A stretch of DNA of 64,000 nucleotides from Marispirochaeta sp. (GCF_963668165.1 NZ_OY764209.1:682001-746000); one strand, 5' to 3'; positions 16,851 to 26,266 are shown, counted from the stretch's first letter. Numbers and translations are program-made. Notes: generated by a model not told the origin, from the sequence alone.

Positions 16851-18091
16851 GAATCCTGATTCTCCTCATCTCCTTGCTCATCACTCCTCTCTTCGGCGAG
16901 GTGGAGGCGAAACTCTCCGGTTCCTGGGATACCCTTCTGGCTGTCCGCACCAATGACTCGGGAGAGTTCCTGGCAGCGAAAAACCGACTGCAGCCGGAAC
17001 TTGAGGCCTTTGCCGGGGAGTTCTATTTTCGAACGACCATCAACGCCGAGTATAACGACCGCACTCCTTCCGAGACTGAAGTCTCAATCAAAGAGGCATA
17101 TGGTGAGTACACGGGAACCCGCTTCGATCTGCGGGCAGGTCGGCAGATCATCGTCTGGGGTAAAGCCGACGGGGTTCAGATCACCGACATTGTGTCTCCC
17201 AAAGATCGTTCCCAGGCAGTCACCCTTGATTACGAGGACACCCGGCTGCCTGTCAATGCTCTCAAAGCCCGCTTCTTCGGCACAACCTACACCATTGAAG
17301 CAATCTGGATCCCTTTCTATACCGCTGATGCTTATCCTGAAAACAGCGACAATCCGTTGACAGGACTCATATTTCCGGAAGAAGTCGACTTCGGTTCAGG
17401 CCCTCAGGAGGTATCCTGTCTGACAGCAGAAGGCTCCCTGCCCGACTCCATCTCCGACAGTGAGATCGGCCTGAGGGGGTCCCTCTATCTCCCGGCAGCA
17501 GACATTTCGTTCTCCCTTTTCAGCGGCTGGGACAACTCACCGGCATATACCATGGAGATAAACGGTTCAACCATTACTCTTACCCCCGACTACTCCCGCA
17601 TCTGGATGACCGGGATAGACGCTGCTATACCCATGGGTCCGGTAATACTTCGGACGGAGTCAGCCTGGATCAGCGGCCGCAGCTTCAGCCGGACAAATCC
17701 CCTTGAATCCCCTGTACGGACAGATCAAATAAAGGCCCTGGCCGGTATCGACTGGAACCCCGGCGGCGGCTGGAATCTGACAGGGCAATATATCGAGGAC
17801 ATCATTCCCGATTACATCAATTATATCTCCCGGGAGAAACGCAAGAGCTCTGCAACCGTAAACATCTCGAAAACCCTGCTGCGGGAGACCCTTGAGCTCT
17901 CTGCTTTCGCAGTTTTAGGACTGCAGGACCTCGATTCTTACAGCTCATGTCAGGCTGAGTACGCCTTCAGCGATGAATTCCATCTGACTACAGGCGGCAA
18001 TTTCTATATGGAAGGGCCCGACAAAGAGGGAGAGTACGGGGCTTATAAAGAGCTCTCCTCCGTCTGGATCAGGGGAACCTTCAGCTTCTGA
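16847..18091 (+). CDS. DUF1302-like outer membrane beta-barrel protein
   Basis: A 414-residue protein with a signal peptide (about 1-17) and alternating amphipathic beta strands ending in a terminal Phe (RGTFSF), typical of outer-membrane barrels. The DUF1302 signature is the segment FDLRAGRQIIVWGKADGVQ followed by TDIVSPKDRSQ. The start is GTG at 16847, overlapping the previous stop, so it is translationally coupled. It is probably the outer-membrane part of the RND/LolA-like system. The RND-LolA-like-DUF1302 set recurs in several diderm phyla; its cargo is not established. Confidence 0.82.
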   Translation: MRILILLISLLITPLFGEVEAKLSGSWDTLLAVRTNDSGEFLAAKNRLQPELEAFAGEFYFRTTINAEYNDRTPSETEVSIKEAYGEYTGTRFDLRAGRQIIVWGKADGVQITDIVSPKDRSQAVTLDYEDTRLPVNALKARFFGTTYTIEAIWIPFYTADAYPENSDNPLTGLIFPEEVDFGSGPQEVSCLTAEGSLPDSISDSEIGLRGSLYLPAADISFSLFSGWDNSPAYTMEINGSTITLTPDYSRIWMTGIDAAIPMGPVILRTESAWISGRSFSRTNPLESPVRTDQIKALAGIDWNPGGGWNLTGQYIEDIIPDYINYISREKRKSSATVNISKTLLRETLELSAFAVLGLQDLDSYSSCQAEYAFSDEFHLTTGGNFYMEGPDKEGEYGAYKELSSVWIRGTFSF

Positions 18092-18148
18092 TGAAGCATC
18101 TCTTGTCGCCTTGAATTGTTTTCTAATGGGCACCTGATGTAAAAGTGA

Positions 18149-18191
18149 TTGATAGTTTCTGCAAATAGATACTATAATGATTCTCAATTAC
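18149..18191 (+). promoter_or_regulatory. brnQ promoter with Fur-like box over the -10
   Basis: TTGATA (18149-18154) and a perfect TATAAT (18173-18178) are separated by 18 bp, 31 bp before the brnQ start. The 19 bp at 18173-18191 match the E. coli Fur-box consensus at 13 positions, including AATGAT and TCA. AAAGGAG precedes the ATG. The promoter is convincing; iron control is only suggested. Confidence 0.55.
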
Positions 18192-18208
18192 AATAAAGGA
18201 GCAGATAC

Positions 18209-19522
18209 ATGCAGAAAAGATCCTTACTGCCTCTCGGTGTAATCGCTGTCATCTCGGCGGCTATGTTCTCATCCCACTTCGGTGTCGGTGATTTGATTTT
18301 TCCCCCGATACTTGGAAGAGACATGGGAACTAACTGGCATGTAGCCGCCCTGGGCTACATGCTGATCAACAGCGTCGGGGTATGGCTTGCCTACCTGGCC
18401 TGTGCCCATCAAAACAAATCATTGACCGGGATTGCAAGCGGGATCCTGGGAAAAATCGGCGGGAAAATTTACACCGCCATTCCCATACTTATAACCGTTT
18501 TCTTTATCCTTCCCCGGGTTTCCAGTGCGACACACGAGATGGCGATCGCCCCTCTGCTGCCGCAGGTCCCTTTGTGGGTCACCCTGGCGCTGTTTTTTCT
18601 GCTCAGCCTCTATATTGCCGCGACCAGGGCAAAGGTAATAGATAAGATAGGTAAAGTCCTCGCTCCGGCCCTTATCATATTTGTTGTTATTCTCGCGGTA
18701 AAAGGAATCTTCACGCCTCTCCAGTCTCCTCAGGCTTCCGCGCCTGCGCCATTGAAAGAGGGCATGCTGAACGCGTATAACACCATGAATGCGATCGCGG
18801 CACTGCTCTTCGGCGGCTGGGTACTGCACGAGTTGAACATTCGTAACATTACGACAAAAGAAGACAAGGACATAAACCTCAACGTGATCGGGATATTGAC
18901 CGCGGTCCTCCTGGGAATAACATCAACGGTGCTGGTCTACCTGGGAGCATCCTCCGGAGCAGCATTCCCCGAGGCTTCTATCGGGGTTCTGTCAACCGAA
19001 ATTGCCAACGGACTGCTGGGAACAACAGGGCTGTTCAGTTTCGCGATAATTATGACCCTGAGTTGTTTAACAACAGCGGCGGCAATTATTTCCATGGCAG
19101 GAGACATGTTTTCCGAGATGACCGGAGGCAAACTGAAATATCGGCCTGTTGTTATTGCTGCGACTATCGCCGGATTCGTACTGGGACTGGTAGGATTAAG
19201 CAGAATTGTCAACTATACCGTCCCCTGGCTGGTTCTGCTGTATCCTTCAATCGTAGTCATTATACTCAGCAGTCTCTACTATCACTTTGACAGAATAAAA
19301 CATGCCGTAACTGCCGGGGTCGCTCTGGCCTTACTCTTTGGTCTGGGAGATATGCTTTCTTTCTACGGTATGACCACTAATCCCATCAGTCAGCTTTCCA
19401 GTGCCATGCCCCTTGGAAAACACGGACTGGGATGGGTTCTGCCTGTTCTGCTTGTAATGCTTTTAACCTGGCTTAGCCTGAGACTTCGCGCAGCCCTTAC
19501 CAGTTCCGGGAAGGATGCATGA
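18209..19522 (+). CDS. brnQ: BrnQ-type branched-chain amino acid transporter
   Basis: A 437-residue, twelve-helix LIVCS-family symporter that imports Leu, Ile and Val with Na+ or H+. Diagnostic segments are the N-terminal FSSHFGVGDLIFPPILGRDMG and LPRVSSATHEMAIAPLL. AAAGGAG precedes the ATG. A strong promoter lies just upstream. The next gene overlaps by ATGA (19519-19522), so the transporter and a serine hydrolase are made together, which suggests that the hydrolase may release or process the transported substrate, though that is inference. Confidence 0.92.
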   Translation: MQKRSLLPLGVIAVISAAMFSSHFGVGDLIFPPILGRDMGTNWHVAALGYMLINSVGVWLAYLACAHQNKSLTGIASGILGKIGGKIYTAIPILITVFFILPRVSSATHEMAIAPLLPQVPLWVTLALFFLLSLYIAATRAKVIDKIGKVLAPALIIFVVILAVKGIFTPLQSPQASAPAPLKEGMLNAYNTMNAIAALLFGGWVLHELNIRNITTKEDKDINLNVIGILTAVLLGITSTVLVYLGASSGAAFPEASIGVLSTEIANGLLGTTGLFSFAIIMTLSCLTTAAAIISMAGDMFSEMTGGKLKYRPVVIAATIAGFVLGLVGLSRIVNYTVPWLVLLYPSIVVIILSSLYYHFDRIKHAVTAGVALALLFGLGDMLSFYGMTTNPISQLSSAMPLGKHGLGWVLPVLLVMLLTWLSLRLRAALTSSGKDA

Positions 19523-20670
19523 TCCGGAAAGACAGTATGAAGGAATCAGTGCAGGAGTTTCTTCGCAAAAAGATTGAACAGGGCCTGTTTCCGGGATCCC
19601 AGATTCTTGTCAGTCATCAGGGAGAAGTCCTTGTTGATCTGAATATGGGATCAATGCTGAAAGACTCCAGTAATCCGAAAGACACAGTAAAGGCGGAAAC
19701 ACTCTTTAATATCGAATCGATAACGAAGGTTATGGTCACCCTGCCGATCGTCTTCAAGCTGATAGAACAGGGCAGACTGCGACTGGATGACAGGATAGAA
19801 CGCTATCTTCCCGAATTCGGAACAACGGCACAAAAGAAAAGAGTGAGTATCCGGGACCTCCTGAATTTTGCCGGAGGAATCCCGATGGATGATCCTGCAG
19901 GCAGCGAAGCAGCTGCCGCGGCGGGGGATGTGCAGAAATCCTGGGACCTTCACTACAGCCAGGACCTTGCCCATCCCCCGGGAACGAAAATCCTATACAG
20001 CGATGTCGCCTGCAGAATCCTCGGAAAAGCCCTGGAAAGAATCATGGGAACATCCCTGGCCGACGCCGCATCAGAGTGGTTTTTTTCTCCCCTGGGAATG
20101 AAAAATACAGCATTCAATCCGGCGGATAAATCCTCCTGCGCGGCCACAGGGGTCTCGGACAGGGGCCGTATTTTACGGGGAAAAATCTGTCAGGATCTGG
20201 AACATGATCTTGGCGAAGTACTCGGCTCGGACGGACTGTTTTCTACCGCTCATGATATGCTTGTCTTCTCCCGGATGCTGTTGAGCGGAGGCATCTACAA
20301 CGAACAGAGGATCTTTGCAGAACCCAGCGTTGCTAAAATGACAAAAGGGGTGACCAATTCTGACCTGTTCCAATCGCCGTCTTCGTATCTGCACTATATT
20401 GTCGGCGGACCAAAAACCTGGTTCTGGGAATATGCTGATTCTCGATTCTCCTTCTTTGGTGACCTTGTATCGGATCGGGCAATAGGAAAAATGGGAGGCG
20501 CCGGAACCTTTCTTCTCATTGACCCGGCTTACGAGCTGATCATTATCTACCTTACCAACTACGGTCAGCCGGAACGCTCGCTTGAAGGAGACGAGGGATG
20601 GAATAAGTTTTTTCATGACATCGATGTAATGGGATTATGCAACATGGTGCTGGGGAACCTTGCCTCCTAG
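19519..20670 (+). CDS. Beta-lactamase-family serine hydrolase
   Basis: A 383-residue class C beta-lactamase/esterase-fold protein. The catalytic S-x-x-K is SITK (67-70), and the YxN-equivalent second motif is YSDVA. A late GKMGGAGT fills the third-motif position. There is no signal peptide, so it is probably cytoplasmic, unlike true beta-lactamases. It is translationally coupled to brnQ. A role in hydrolysing a small peptide, D-amino acid peptide or ester is possible; the exact substrate is unknown. Its stop codon overlaps that of the convergent DeoR-type gene. Confidence 0.85.
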   Translation: MIRKDSMKESVQEFLRKKIEQGLFPGSQILVSHQGEVLVDLNMGSMLKDSSNPKDTVKAETLFNIESITKVMVTLPIVFKLIEQGRLRLDDRIERYLPEFGTTAQKKRVSIRDLLNFAGGIPMDDPAGSEAAAAAGDVQKSWDLHYSQDLAHPPGTKILYSDVACRILGKALERIMGTSLADAASEWFFSPLGMKNTAFNPADKSSCAATGVSDRGRILRGKICQDLEHDLGEVLGSDGLFSTAHDMLVFSRMLLSGGIYNEQRIFAEPSVAKMTKGVTNSDLFQSPSSYLHYIVGGPKTWFWEYADSRFSFFGDLVSDRAIGKMGGAGTFLLIDPAYELIIIYLTNYGQPERSLEGDEGWNKFFHDIDVMGLCNMVLGNLAS

Positions 20671-21458
20671 CCCTTTGCTGAGACCTGAATAATCCCGATT
20701 CCCCGCTTTCGCAGAGCTTCAAGAAAAGCCGGGTTCGCGTGCTCATCGGTAATCAGGTTGTCAACAACAGATAAATCGCAGACATAACTTAATGCTGTCT
20801 GCTCCAGTTTGCTGCTGTCTGCAATCAGAATCACCCGCTTGGCACAGTTGATCATCCGCTGCTTTACCGATGCCTCCACCATGGTATGGTCGGTGAGTCC
20901 TTTCTCGATGGAGACACCTTTGACCGAAAGGAACAAAATATCCGCGTTGACGGTATCGAAAAAATTCTCCGCGGGAGATCCGACCATCGAACGGGAAGGA
21001 CCGTGAACTATGCCGCCGGAAAGGATCAGGGTAAGTTCCGGAAGCCCCGTGAGAATCTGCGCGGCTTCCAGGGACGAGGTAATAACGGTGATATGTTCCA
21101 TTTCGCAGAGTTTCACGGCAATTTCATAGGCGGTAGTACCAGACCCGATAATCACGGTATCTCCGCTCTGTACCAGTGCGGCAGAGGCTCTTGCCAGAGC
21201 GCTCTTGACTCCCCGGTTCTGACTCAGACGACGGGAAAAAGTAGCCCCGGAAACACTGGACTGCAGAAGTCCGGCACCGCCCTTGGTGCGAAAACAGATT
21301 CCGGCATCCTCCAGGGCAATAAGATCCCGCCGGATCGTGTTCTCCGATACATTGAGCTCCCGACTGAGTTCGGAGACCTTTACCGTATGCCGGGTTGACA
21401 GAAACTCCTGGATTTTGAGAAAGCGTTCAGGCTGAAGCGGCCTGGAGTTATCGTTCAT
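20667..21458 (-). CDS. DeoR-family transcriptional regulator
   Basis: A 263-residue DeoR regulator: N-terminal winged helix (RFLKIQEFLSTRHTVKVSEL, then NVSENTIRRDLIALEDAG, about 10-60) and a DeoRC sugar-phosphate sensor domain (about 78-235) with SGTTAYEIAV and LILSGGIV. Such proteins usually repress sugar or nucleoside operons. No sugar gene is adjacent on its strand, so its target is unclear; it converges on the brnQ/hydrolase pair and lies just upstream of nothing but the methyltransferase 3' end. GTTTA-rich sequence precedes the start without a strong ribosome site. Confidence 0.88.
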   Translation of the reverse strand: MNDNSRPLQPERFLKIQEFLSTRHTVKVSELSRELNVSENTIRRDLIALEDAGICFRTKGGAGLLQSSVSGATFSRRLSQNRGVKSALARASAALVQSGDTVIIGSGTTAYEIAVKLCEMEHITVITSSLEAAQILTGLPELTLILSGGIVHGPSRSMVGSPAENFFDTVNADILFLSVKGVSIEKGLTDHTMVEASVKQRMINCAKRVILIADSSKLEQTALSYVCDLSVVDNLITDEHANPAFLEALRKRGIGIIQVSAKG

Positions 21459-21506
21459 AGTATTTCAGTATAAACTCTGTTTTAAATTCTGAAAAGCTCA
21501 TACCGG

Positions 21507-22337
21507 TCACTGCGGCTTTTTCCACCAGATGATTGCAGCCTTACTCGTCTCCTCGACATACCCGTCGCGGCTTCTTTTTGTATAATAATTCCTGATCATA
21601 TCCTCCATTTCTTCAGATAGCTCCGCATAGCGCTGAAAACAGAGAGACCTGTGCCTGACTTTGTTCTCCAGCAGGCGCCGGGAGGTGTATTCTATTATGC
21701 CGACGTTGGGAATCCTTTTCCTGCTTCGCAGCAGATTGAAAATAAGAGGATATTCCGTATCGGAACTCCAGGGGAAGGGAGTTCCGCCCATGACATTCGA
21801 CCATAAGTCGTCGGGACACCGGCTGGTTCCGGTCCCTGTTACAATGGCGCAATATCCGCGGGAGGCCCGTTCCAGGCGCAGGATCTGCCGCCAAATATCA
21901 CGAAATACGAAAAGGACCAGGGAACTTATAACCAGATCGTATTCCTCGCAGAAATCCACCTCTTCCCAGGATTTTTCTATAATTCCGTAATCCTTTAGCC
22001 CTTCCTTTTCGGCATTCTTTTTCATTTCCGAAACCATACCCGGGGCAGGTTCCAGCCCATCGATCCGACGGACCCGGGGAGCAAAAGGCACGACAAAGGT
22101 TCCGGGCCCTGCTCCTACATCGAGCACAACGGAATCGGGGGAGAGCGCTTTTCCCATGAGTTTCTCACAAACCTTTTTCCCGTAGCCGAATCCGTCGGTC
22201 CGCCTCGATTCGGAAAAGTCCCGGGCCCGCATGCTCCAGTACTCCCGTTCGCTGCTATCTGTCCTGAGCCCCGAATATCGCCGGTCATGAAGGGTTTCCC
22301 ATTCTGCAAGCCAGACCGAATCGTCAAATTGTGTCAT
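21507..22337 (-). CDS. Class I SAM-dependent methyltransferase (paralogue A)
   Basis: A 276-residue class I methyltransferase with SAM-binding motif I VLDVGAGPGT (71-80). It shares with the next gene an N-terminal EYWxxRAxD(F/Y) motif, the same spacing to motif I and a C-terminal AAIIWW tail, so the two are diverged duplicates. It is the last gene of cassette 1 of the metal-chelate importers and starts 13 bp after the other methyltransferase. A substrate such as an imported chelate or corrinoid-type ligand is suggested by position only. Confidence 0.82.
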   Translation of the reverse strand: MTQFDDSVWLAEWETLHDRRYSGLRTDSSEREYWSMRARDFSESRRTDGFGYGKKVCEKLMGKALSPDSVVLDVGAGPGTFVVPFAPRVRRIDGLEPAPGMVSEMKKNAEKEGLKDYGIIEKSWEEVDFCEEYDLVISSLVLFVFRDIWRQILRLERASRGYCAIVTGTGTSRCPDDLWSNVMGGTPFPWSSDTEYPLIFNLLRSRKRIPNVGIIEYTSRRLLENKVRHRSLCFQRYAELSEEMEDMIRNYYTKRSRDGYVEETSKAAIIWWKKPQ

Positions 22338-22350
22338 CCTCTCTCCTTAG

Positions 22351-23172
22351 TCATGCGTTGACCGGCCACCAGATAAGGGCCATTGTGTTTGTCGTAGTAT
22401 AGAGCCCGTCGACGGTACACCTCTCGATATGATTACTGATATTTTTTTTATCTGCCGCCGAGAGTGTACCAAACTTTTCCGCGCATTTCTCCCACATCGA
22501 AAAAGCCGAGCCTTTACTCCTTTTCATAACCGTCTGAAACGTGCGAACATCCGCGAATCGTCCATGGGAATAGAGCAGATTGAAAAAGATGAGAAACCGG
22601 TCCGGCTCCTCGTCGCGCAAACCGAGCGCCCGGTACAGGTCCGCGAACTCCGGTTCGTCATCGACGCCCAACAGAACCCCGCACCATCCTCGGGAAACCT
22701 CTTCCATCCGCACAACCTGATCCATGAGATCGGGGAAATGCCAGAGAGCCTGGGAACATATCACAAGATCGAAGGAATCCCTCCAGGGAGAAATGTCGAC
22801 ATCCTGCCAGGTACTTAATACAAGTTCGATAGAATCAAGACCTTTCCGAAATGCATTTTCCACAAGGTATTCACCCATAGTGTCGGAAGGCTCCAGGGCG
22901 GTTACGTTAAATCCCGTTTCAGCGAGGGGAATGGAAAGCGATCCCGGTCCGGCGGCAATATCCAGGGCTTTGTCGTTCTTGATAAGAATGCCCTCCTCCT
23001 GAATTATGCGCAAGGCCGAACGACCATGATCAAACCCGCTTGAAAGAATGTAGTCGTTATAATCTGCCGCTCTGCTGTTCCAGTATTCTACGGTGCTTTT
23101 CCGTGCTACTTCTTCAGTCATAGATCTCCAGACGCCCGCCCAATCAACGGGATGTTTTTCTATACTGGTCAT
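22351..23172 (-). CDS. Class I SAM-dependent methyltransferase (paralogue B)
   Basis: A 273-residue methyltransferase with motif I ALDIAAGPGS (69-78), N-terminal EYWNSRAADY (29-38) and C-terminal ALIWW. It is paralogous to the gene at 21507-22337. It starts 9 bp after the ABC ATPase gene, with GGAGG upstream, and so belongs to the importer operon. Two tandem methyltransferases behind a FecBCD importer suggest modification of the imported ligand or of an associated cofactor. No known methyltransferase family with a named substrate is recognisable. Confidence 0.82.
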   Translation of the reverse strand: MTSIEKHPVDWAGVWRSMTEEVARKSTVEYWNSRAADYNDYILSSGFDHGRSALRIIQEEGILIKNDKALDIAAGPGSLSIPLAETGFNVTALEPSDTMGEYLVENAFRKGLDSIELVLSTWQDVDISPWRDSFDLVICSQALWHFPDLMDQVVRMEEVSRGWCGVLLGVDDEPEFADLYRALGLRDEEPDRFLIFFNLLYSHGRFADVRTFQTVMKRSKGSAFSMWEKCAEKFGTLSAADKKNISNHIERCTVDGLYTTTNTMALIWWPVNA

Positions 23173-23181
23173 ACTACCTCC

Positions 23182-23979
23182 TTACAGATAAGCCCCTTCA
23201 GCTATTTTATTTTCCATCGGACCGATAAAACTGATCTGCCGGCAGCCGCTGCAATCCTCATAAACATCTCCGTGGACACGATAGACATCTTCCAGCATGC
23301 GGGGATTAACTACATCATCGAGCGCCCCGCTGCTGTAGATGGTACCCCTGTCCAGTACTACGAGTTCATCGCAGTACCGCGTCGCCAGATTCAAATCGTG
23401 AAGCACAACAAGGGCGGTAGCCTGTTTCTCCTGTACATAGGACTTAACCCGGGAGAGAATTCCCATCTGATGAGGAATATCAAGCCAGTTGGTCGGCTCA
23501 TCAAGCAAAAGAAGCCTTGGGTCCCCGGCAAAAGTCTGAGCGAGAAAGACCATCTGCCGCTGCCCGCCGCTGAGTTCATTCAGAGAACGTAAAGCAAGAT
23601 TTTCAAGTCCCAGTTTCATCAGGATAGCCATCGCCGCCTGAATATCTTCCGATCCGGCCCTCCAGGCAAGGGTATGCAGCCTGCCGAGAAGAACCGTTTC
23701 AAAAACCGTTAATGCCGCATAGGTACTGTTCTCCTGGGGAAGAAACCCGATTCGTTCGGACCAAAAAGTATCGGCAGGCGCATGTTCTTTTCCGTCAAAA
23801 AGAATCCGCCCTTCCGGGCTGATAATTCCGGCTATACATTTTAAAAGCGTCGATTTTCCCGAAGCATTGGGGCCGACAATCCCTGTGACTCCGCCGGGCC
23901 GAACCGATAACGAAACATCGCGAAGAACCGGTTCGCCGCGGATATAGGAAAACCGCAATTTCTCAAGAACCAGATTCAT
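23182..23979 (-). CDS. Metal-chelate ABC importer ATPase, cassette 1 (FecE/FepC type)
   Basis: A 265-residue FecE/BtuD-type ATPase with Walker A GPNASGKS, signature LSGGQRQ and Walker B LLLLDEPTNWLD. It drives the FecCD permease encoded next to it, with an ATGA overlap at 23976-23979. A C-terminal extension holds a CSGCRQ pair that the other two ATPases of the region lack. The cargo could be a ferric siderophore, cobalamin or another metal chelate; family resemblance does not separate these. Confidence 0.9.
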   Translation of the reverse strand: MNLVLEKLRFSYIRGEPVLRDVSLSVRPGGVTGIVGPNASGKSTLLKCIAGIISPEGRILFDGKEHAPADTFWSERIGFLPQENSTYAALTVFETVLLGRLHTLAWRAGSEDIQAAMAILMKLGLENLALRSLNELSGGQRQMVFLAQTFAGDPRLLLLDEPTNWLDIPHQMGILSRVKSYVQEKQATALVVLHDLNLATRYCDELVVLDRGTIYSSGALDDVVNPRMLEDVYRVHGDVYEDCSGCRQISFIGPMENKIAEGAYL

Positions 23980-25025
23980 ACCTTTCCCCTTTTTCTCGAA
24001 AGTATCAGCGAAATAAAAAACGGAACCCCTATCAATGAGGTGATAATACCGATGGGGAAAATTGCTCCGGGCAGGATAAACTTGCCGGCTACGGAAGCGG
24101 CGGAAAGAAGAAGCGCTCCGGTAAGCGCCGAGAGCGGAAGGAAAAAACGCTGATCCTCACCGACTATCATGCGGGCAATGTGGGGTCCGACGAGTCCAAT
24201 GAATCCAATGGTCCCGACAAAGCAGACGGCAATACCCGTTATCAGCGATACCAGAACGAACACCTTTATCCGCAACGCTTCTACCTTGATTCCCATACTG
24301 CGGGCTTTTTCCTCTCCAAGACGAAGAGCCGTCAGTTTCCAGGCATCCGCCATCAGCAGAGGGAGGACTGCACAAAGAACAGCCGCGGTAATCCCCAACG
24401 ACGTCCAGTTGGCCTTGTACAGACTGCCGAAGAGCCAGAAAACAATAGCCTGGAGCTGTTCCTCCGACGCTAGGAACTGCAACAGCGAAAGGAGAGCGTT
24501 GAAGAGAAACATAACGGCAATACCAGACAGAACCATCGTTTCCGCTCGTGCACCCTTAATGCGGCTTATACCGTAGAGAATCAGGCAGGCGAGAAAAGAG
24601 AACAAGAATGCCCCGGTGGGGACAAGGAGATGACCAAGAATCCCTGCACCGACAAAACCCGCGAGCATAAGCGCCGCTCCGAAACCGGCAGCCGCAGCAA
24701 TGCCGAGGGTATAGGGACTGGCCAGGGGATTGCCGAGAATTGTCTGCATCTCCGCGCCCGCAACGGAAAGCGCAGCGCCCACGGTAAGAGCCATCAGGCA
24801 TACCGGAAGACGCAGATGCCAGATAATTACAACGGAGGTCCGTTCGCCGCCGGCAGGATAAAATATCGTCCGCAGGACTTCTTTAATCGACATCCCCGAT
24901 GAGCCGCTGAGGATATTGATGATCAGCAGCACGAAAAGAAGAACGCCTACTCCCGCAATACTTCCCAACTTTCTCGCTGTAATGGAACGATAAAGACGAA
25001 CCGCATCGGAAACATTGTTACCCAT
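23976..25025 (-). CDS. Metal-chelate ABC importer permease, cassette 1 (FecCD family)
   Basis: A 349-residue FecCD permease with about ten membrane helices. The family coupling motif is GFIGLVGPHIARMIVG, and the inner helix signature is GNPLASPYTLGIAAAAGFGAAL. It is separated from the binding-protein gene by 2 bp and overlaps the ATPase gene by 4 bp, so cassette 1 is a tight operon. It forms the homodimeric inner-membrane channel for a siderophore, corrinoid or related chelate. Confidence 0.92.
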   Translation of the reverse strand: MGNNVSDAVRLYRSITARKLGSIAGVGVLLFVLLIINILSGSSGMSIKEVLRTIFYPAGGERTSVVIIWHLRLPVCLMALTVGAALSVAGAEMQTILGNPLASPYTLGIAAAAGFGAALMLAGFVGAGILGHLLVPTGAFLFSFLACLILYGISRIKGARAETMVLSGIAVMFLFNALLSLLQFLASEEQLQAIVFWLFGSLYKANWTSLGITAAVLCAVLPLLMADAWKLTALRLGEEKARSMGIKVEALRIKVFVLVSLITGIAVCFVGTIGFIGLVGPHIARMIVGEDQRFFLPLSALTGALLLSAASVAGKFILPGAIFPIGIITSLIGVPFFISLILSRKRGKV

Positions 25026-25027
25026 TA

Positions 25028-26182
25028 TTATTGGTCGTTTAAGGAAACAGCGAAAGTATTATCTCCATCCAGCTTCAGAGGCATATAACGGTCGTAAAAA
25101 ACCTTCAGGTTTTTTTCCGGATCAAGGTCGGAAAAAGTATCCGGATAAAACCATTTCGCGAAACACTGGAATGCATAAAAATCGTAGATATGCCGTGAAT
25201 TGGCATGGTAGATCCCATAGATCCTGCCGCTGTTCCGGGCGCTGATGGACTCCCACCCCGTTCGTTCCGCTATATCGCCGAGAATCGTCCTGGCCTCCGT
25301 TTCCGATATATTGAAGCCGAGGCGCAGTTCACCGTTGGGTTCCGGGCCGGAGACTCTGCCTGTAATGATTATAATTTCGGGATTACGTGCAAAGAAATAT
25401 TCGGGATCTATAGGGCCGTTGGTGTGTCCCAATGCTTCGGCGGAAATGTTATCTCCCCTGCAGGCTTCGACAATACCTCCCCACATGAATCCCGACCCGT
25501 AGCTGTTCTGATAGGGATTTTTACCGCCGAACTCTACATACACCCGAGGCTTATCCCCGGAAATGGAAGAAAGTCGGGAAAAAACCTTATCTACCTCTGC
25601 GGCATAAAAATCACCGATCTCCTGTGCCCGGTCCTGTTTGTCGAAGATTTTCCCCAGCATCTCTATACTCTTCAGGTGATTTTCCAGGGTCTGACTGTGA
25701 AAATCAACGCAAGCTACGGGAATGCCGGCAGCCTCCAGGCGGGTATAGTTTTCACTATCGGTCTTCGGTTCATTTACATAGGAAATGACAATATCGGGAT
25801 TCAATGCGATAATCTTTTCGATATCAAGAGTGCCTTTCGATACATAGCCGACATCAGGGATTTCAGCAACACAGGGAAACCGGTCAGTATAAGCAGTCCA
25901 TTTCGACTGTCTGCGCCCTTTCCAGTATCCCCGGCTCCAGCCGATGATCTTCTCAAAAGGATTATCTCCTCCTGCCACCGCCAGGACCTCCTCAAAGTTA
26001 AACGTCACGACAACCCGCGTGGCAGGAGCGCTTAATGTTACAGTCTTCCCCCGTAAATCCTGAAACACAATCGAGGCGTCGCCGAATTCGGGTTTTTCCG
26101 GAACTCCCTCTGCCATGCAGTGAATTGTAAAACAACAGATGAACAGTGCTACTGTGGTCAGTATAAAAACAGTTTTTCTCAT
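25028..26182 (-). CDS. Metal-chelate ABC importer binding protein, cassette 1
   Basis: A 384-residue periplasmic protein of the FepB/BtuF helical-backbone class, with a signal peptide (about 1-28, cleavage near MAEG) and two lobes joined by a long helix. The ATG at 26182 is chosen because GAGGG precedes it; a longer frame to 26353 would enter the divergent promoter region. It is Trp- and Tyr-rich near residues 80-110 (WSRGYWKGRRQSKWTAY), which may line the ligand site. It diverges from the binding protein of cassette 2 across a 158-bp gap. Confidence 0.88.
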   Translation of the reverse strand: MRKTVFILTTVALFICCFTIHCMAEGVPEKPEFGDASIVFQDLRGKTVTLSAPATRVVVTFNFEEVLAVAGGDNPFEKIIGWSRGYWKGRRQSKWTAYTDRFPCVAEIPDVGYVSKGTLDIEKIIALNPDIVISYVNEPKTDSENYTRLEAAGIPVACVDFHSQTLENHLKSIEMLGKIFDKQDRAQEIGDFYAAEVDKVFSRLSSISGDKPRVYVEFGGKNPYQNSYGSGFMWGGIVEACRGDNISAEALGHTNGPIDPEYFFARNPEIIIITGRVSGPEPNGELRLGFNISETEARTILGDIAERTGWESISARNSGRIYGIYHANSRHIYDFYAFQCFAKWFYPDTFSDLDPEKNLKVFYDRYMPLKLDGDNTFAVSLNDQ

Positions 26183-26222
26183 TTTTCCCTCATTCCGGTC
26201 TAATCGCGCTTCGTTAATGTTT

Positions 26223-26266
26223 GATGTTTCATGTATTATTCCACCATATTTCACATTAATCAATCG
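26223..26266. promoter_or_regulatory. 44-bp conserved element, copy 1 (cassettes 1 and 2)
   Basis: This element lies in the gap between the divergent binding-protein genes of cassettes 1 and 2, 40 bp from one start and 74 bp from the other. It matches 33767-33810 at 35 of 44 positions without gaps; the last 17 bases (TCACATTA, one mismatch, TCAATCG) are nearly invariant. Conservation between two separate non-coding gaps implies regulator binding. Downstream on + strand there is also a TTGACA (26284-26289). Confidence 0.6.
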
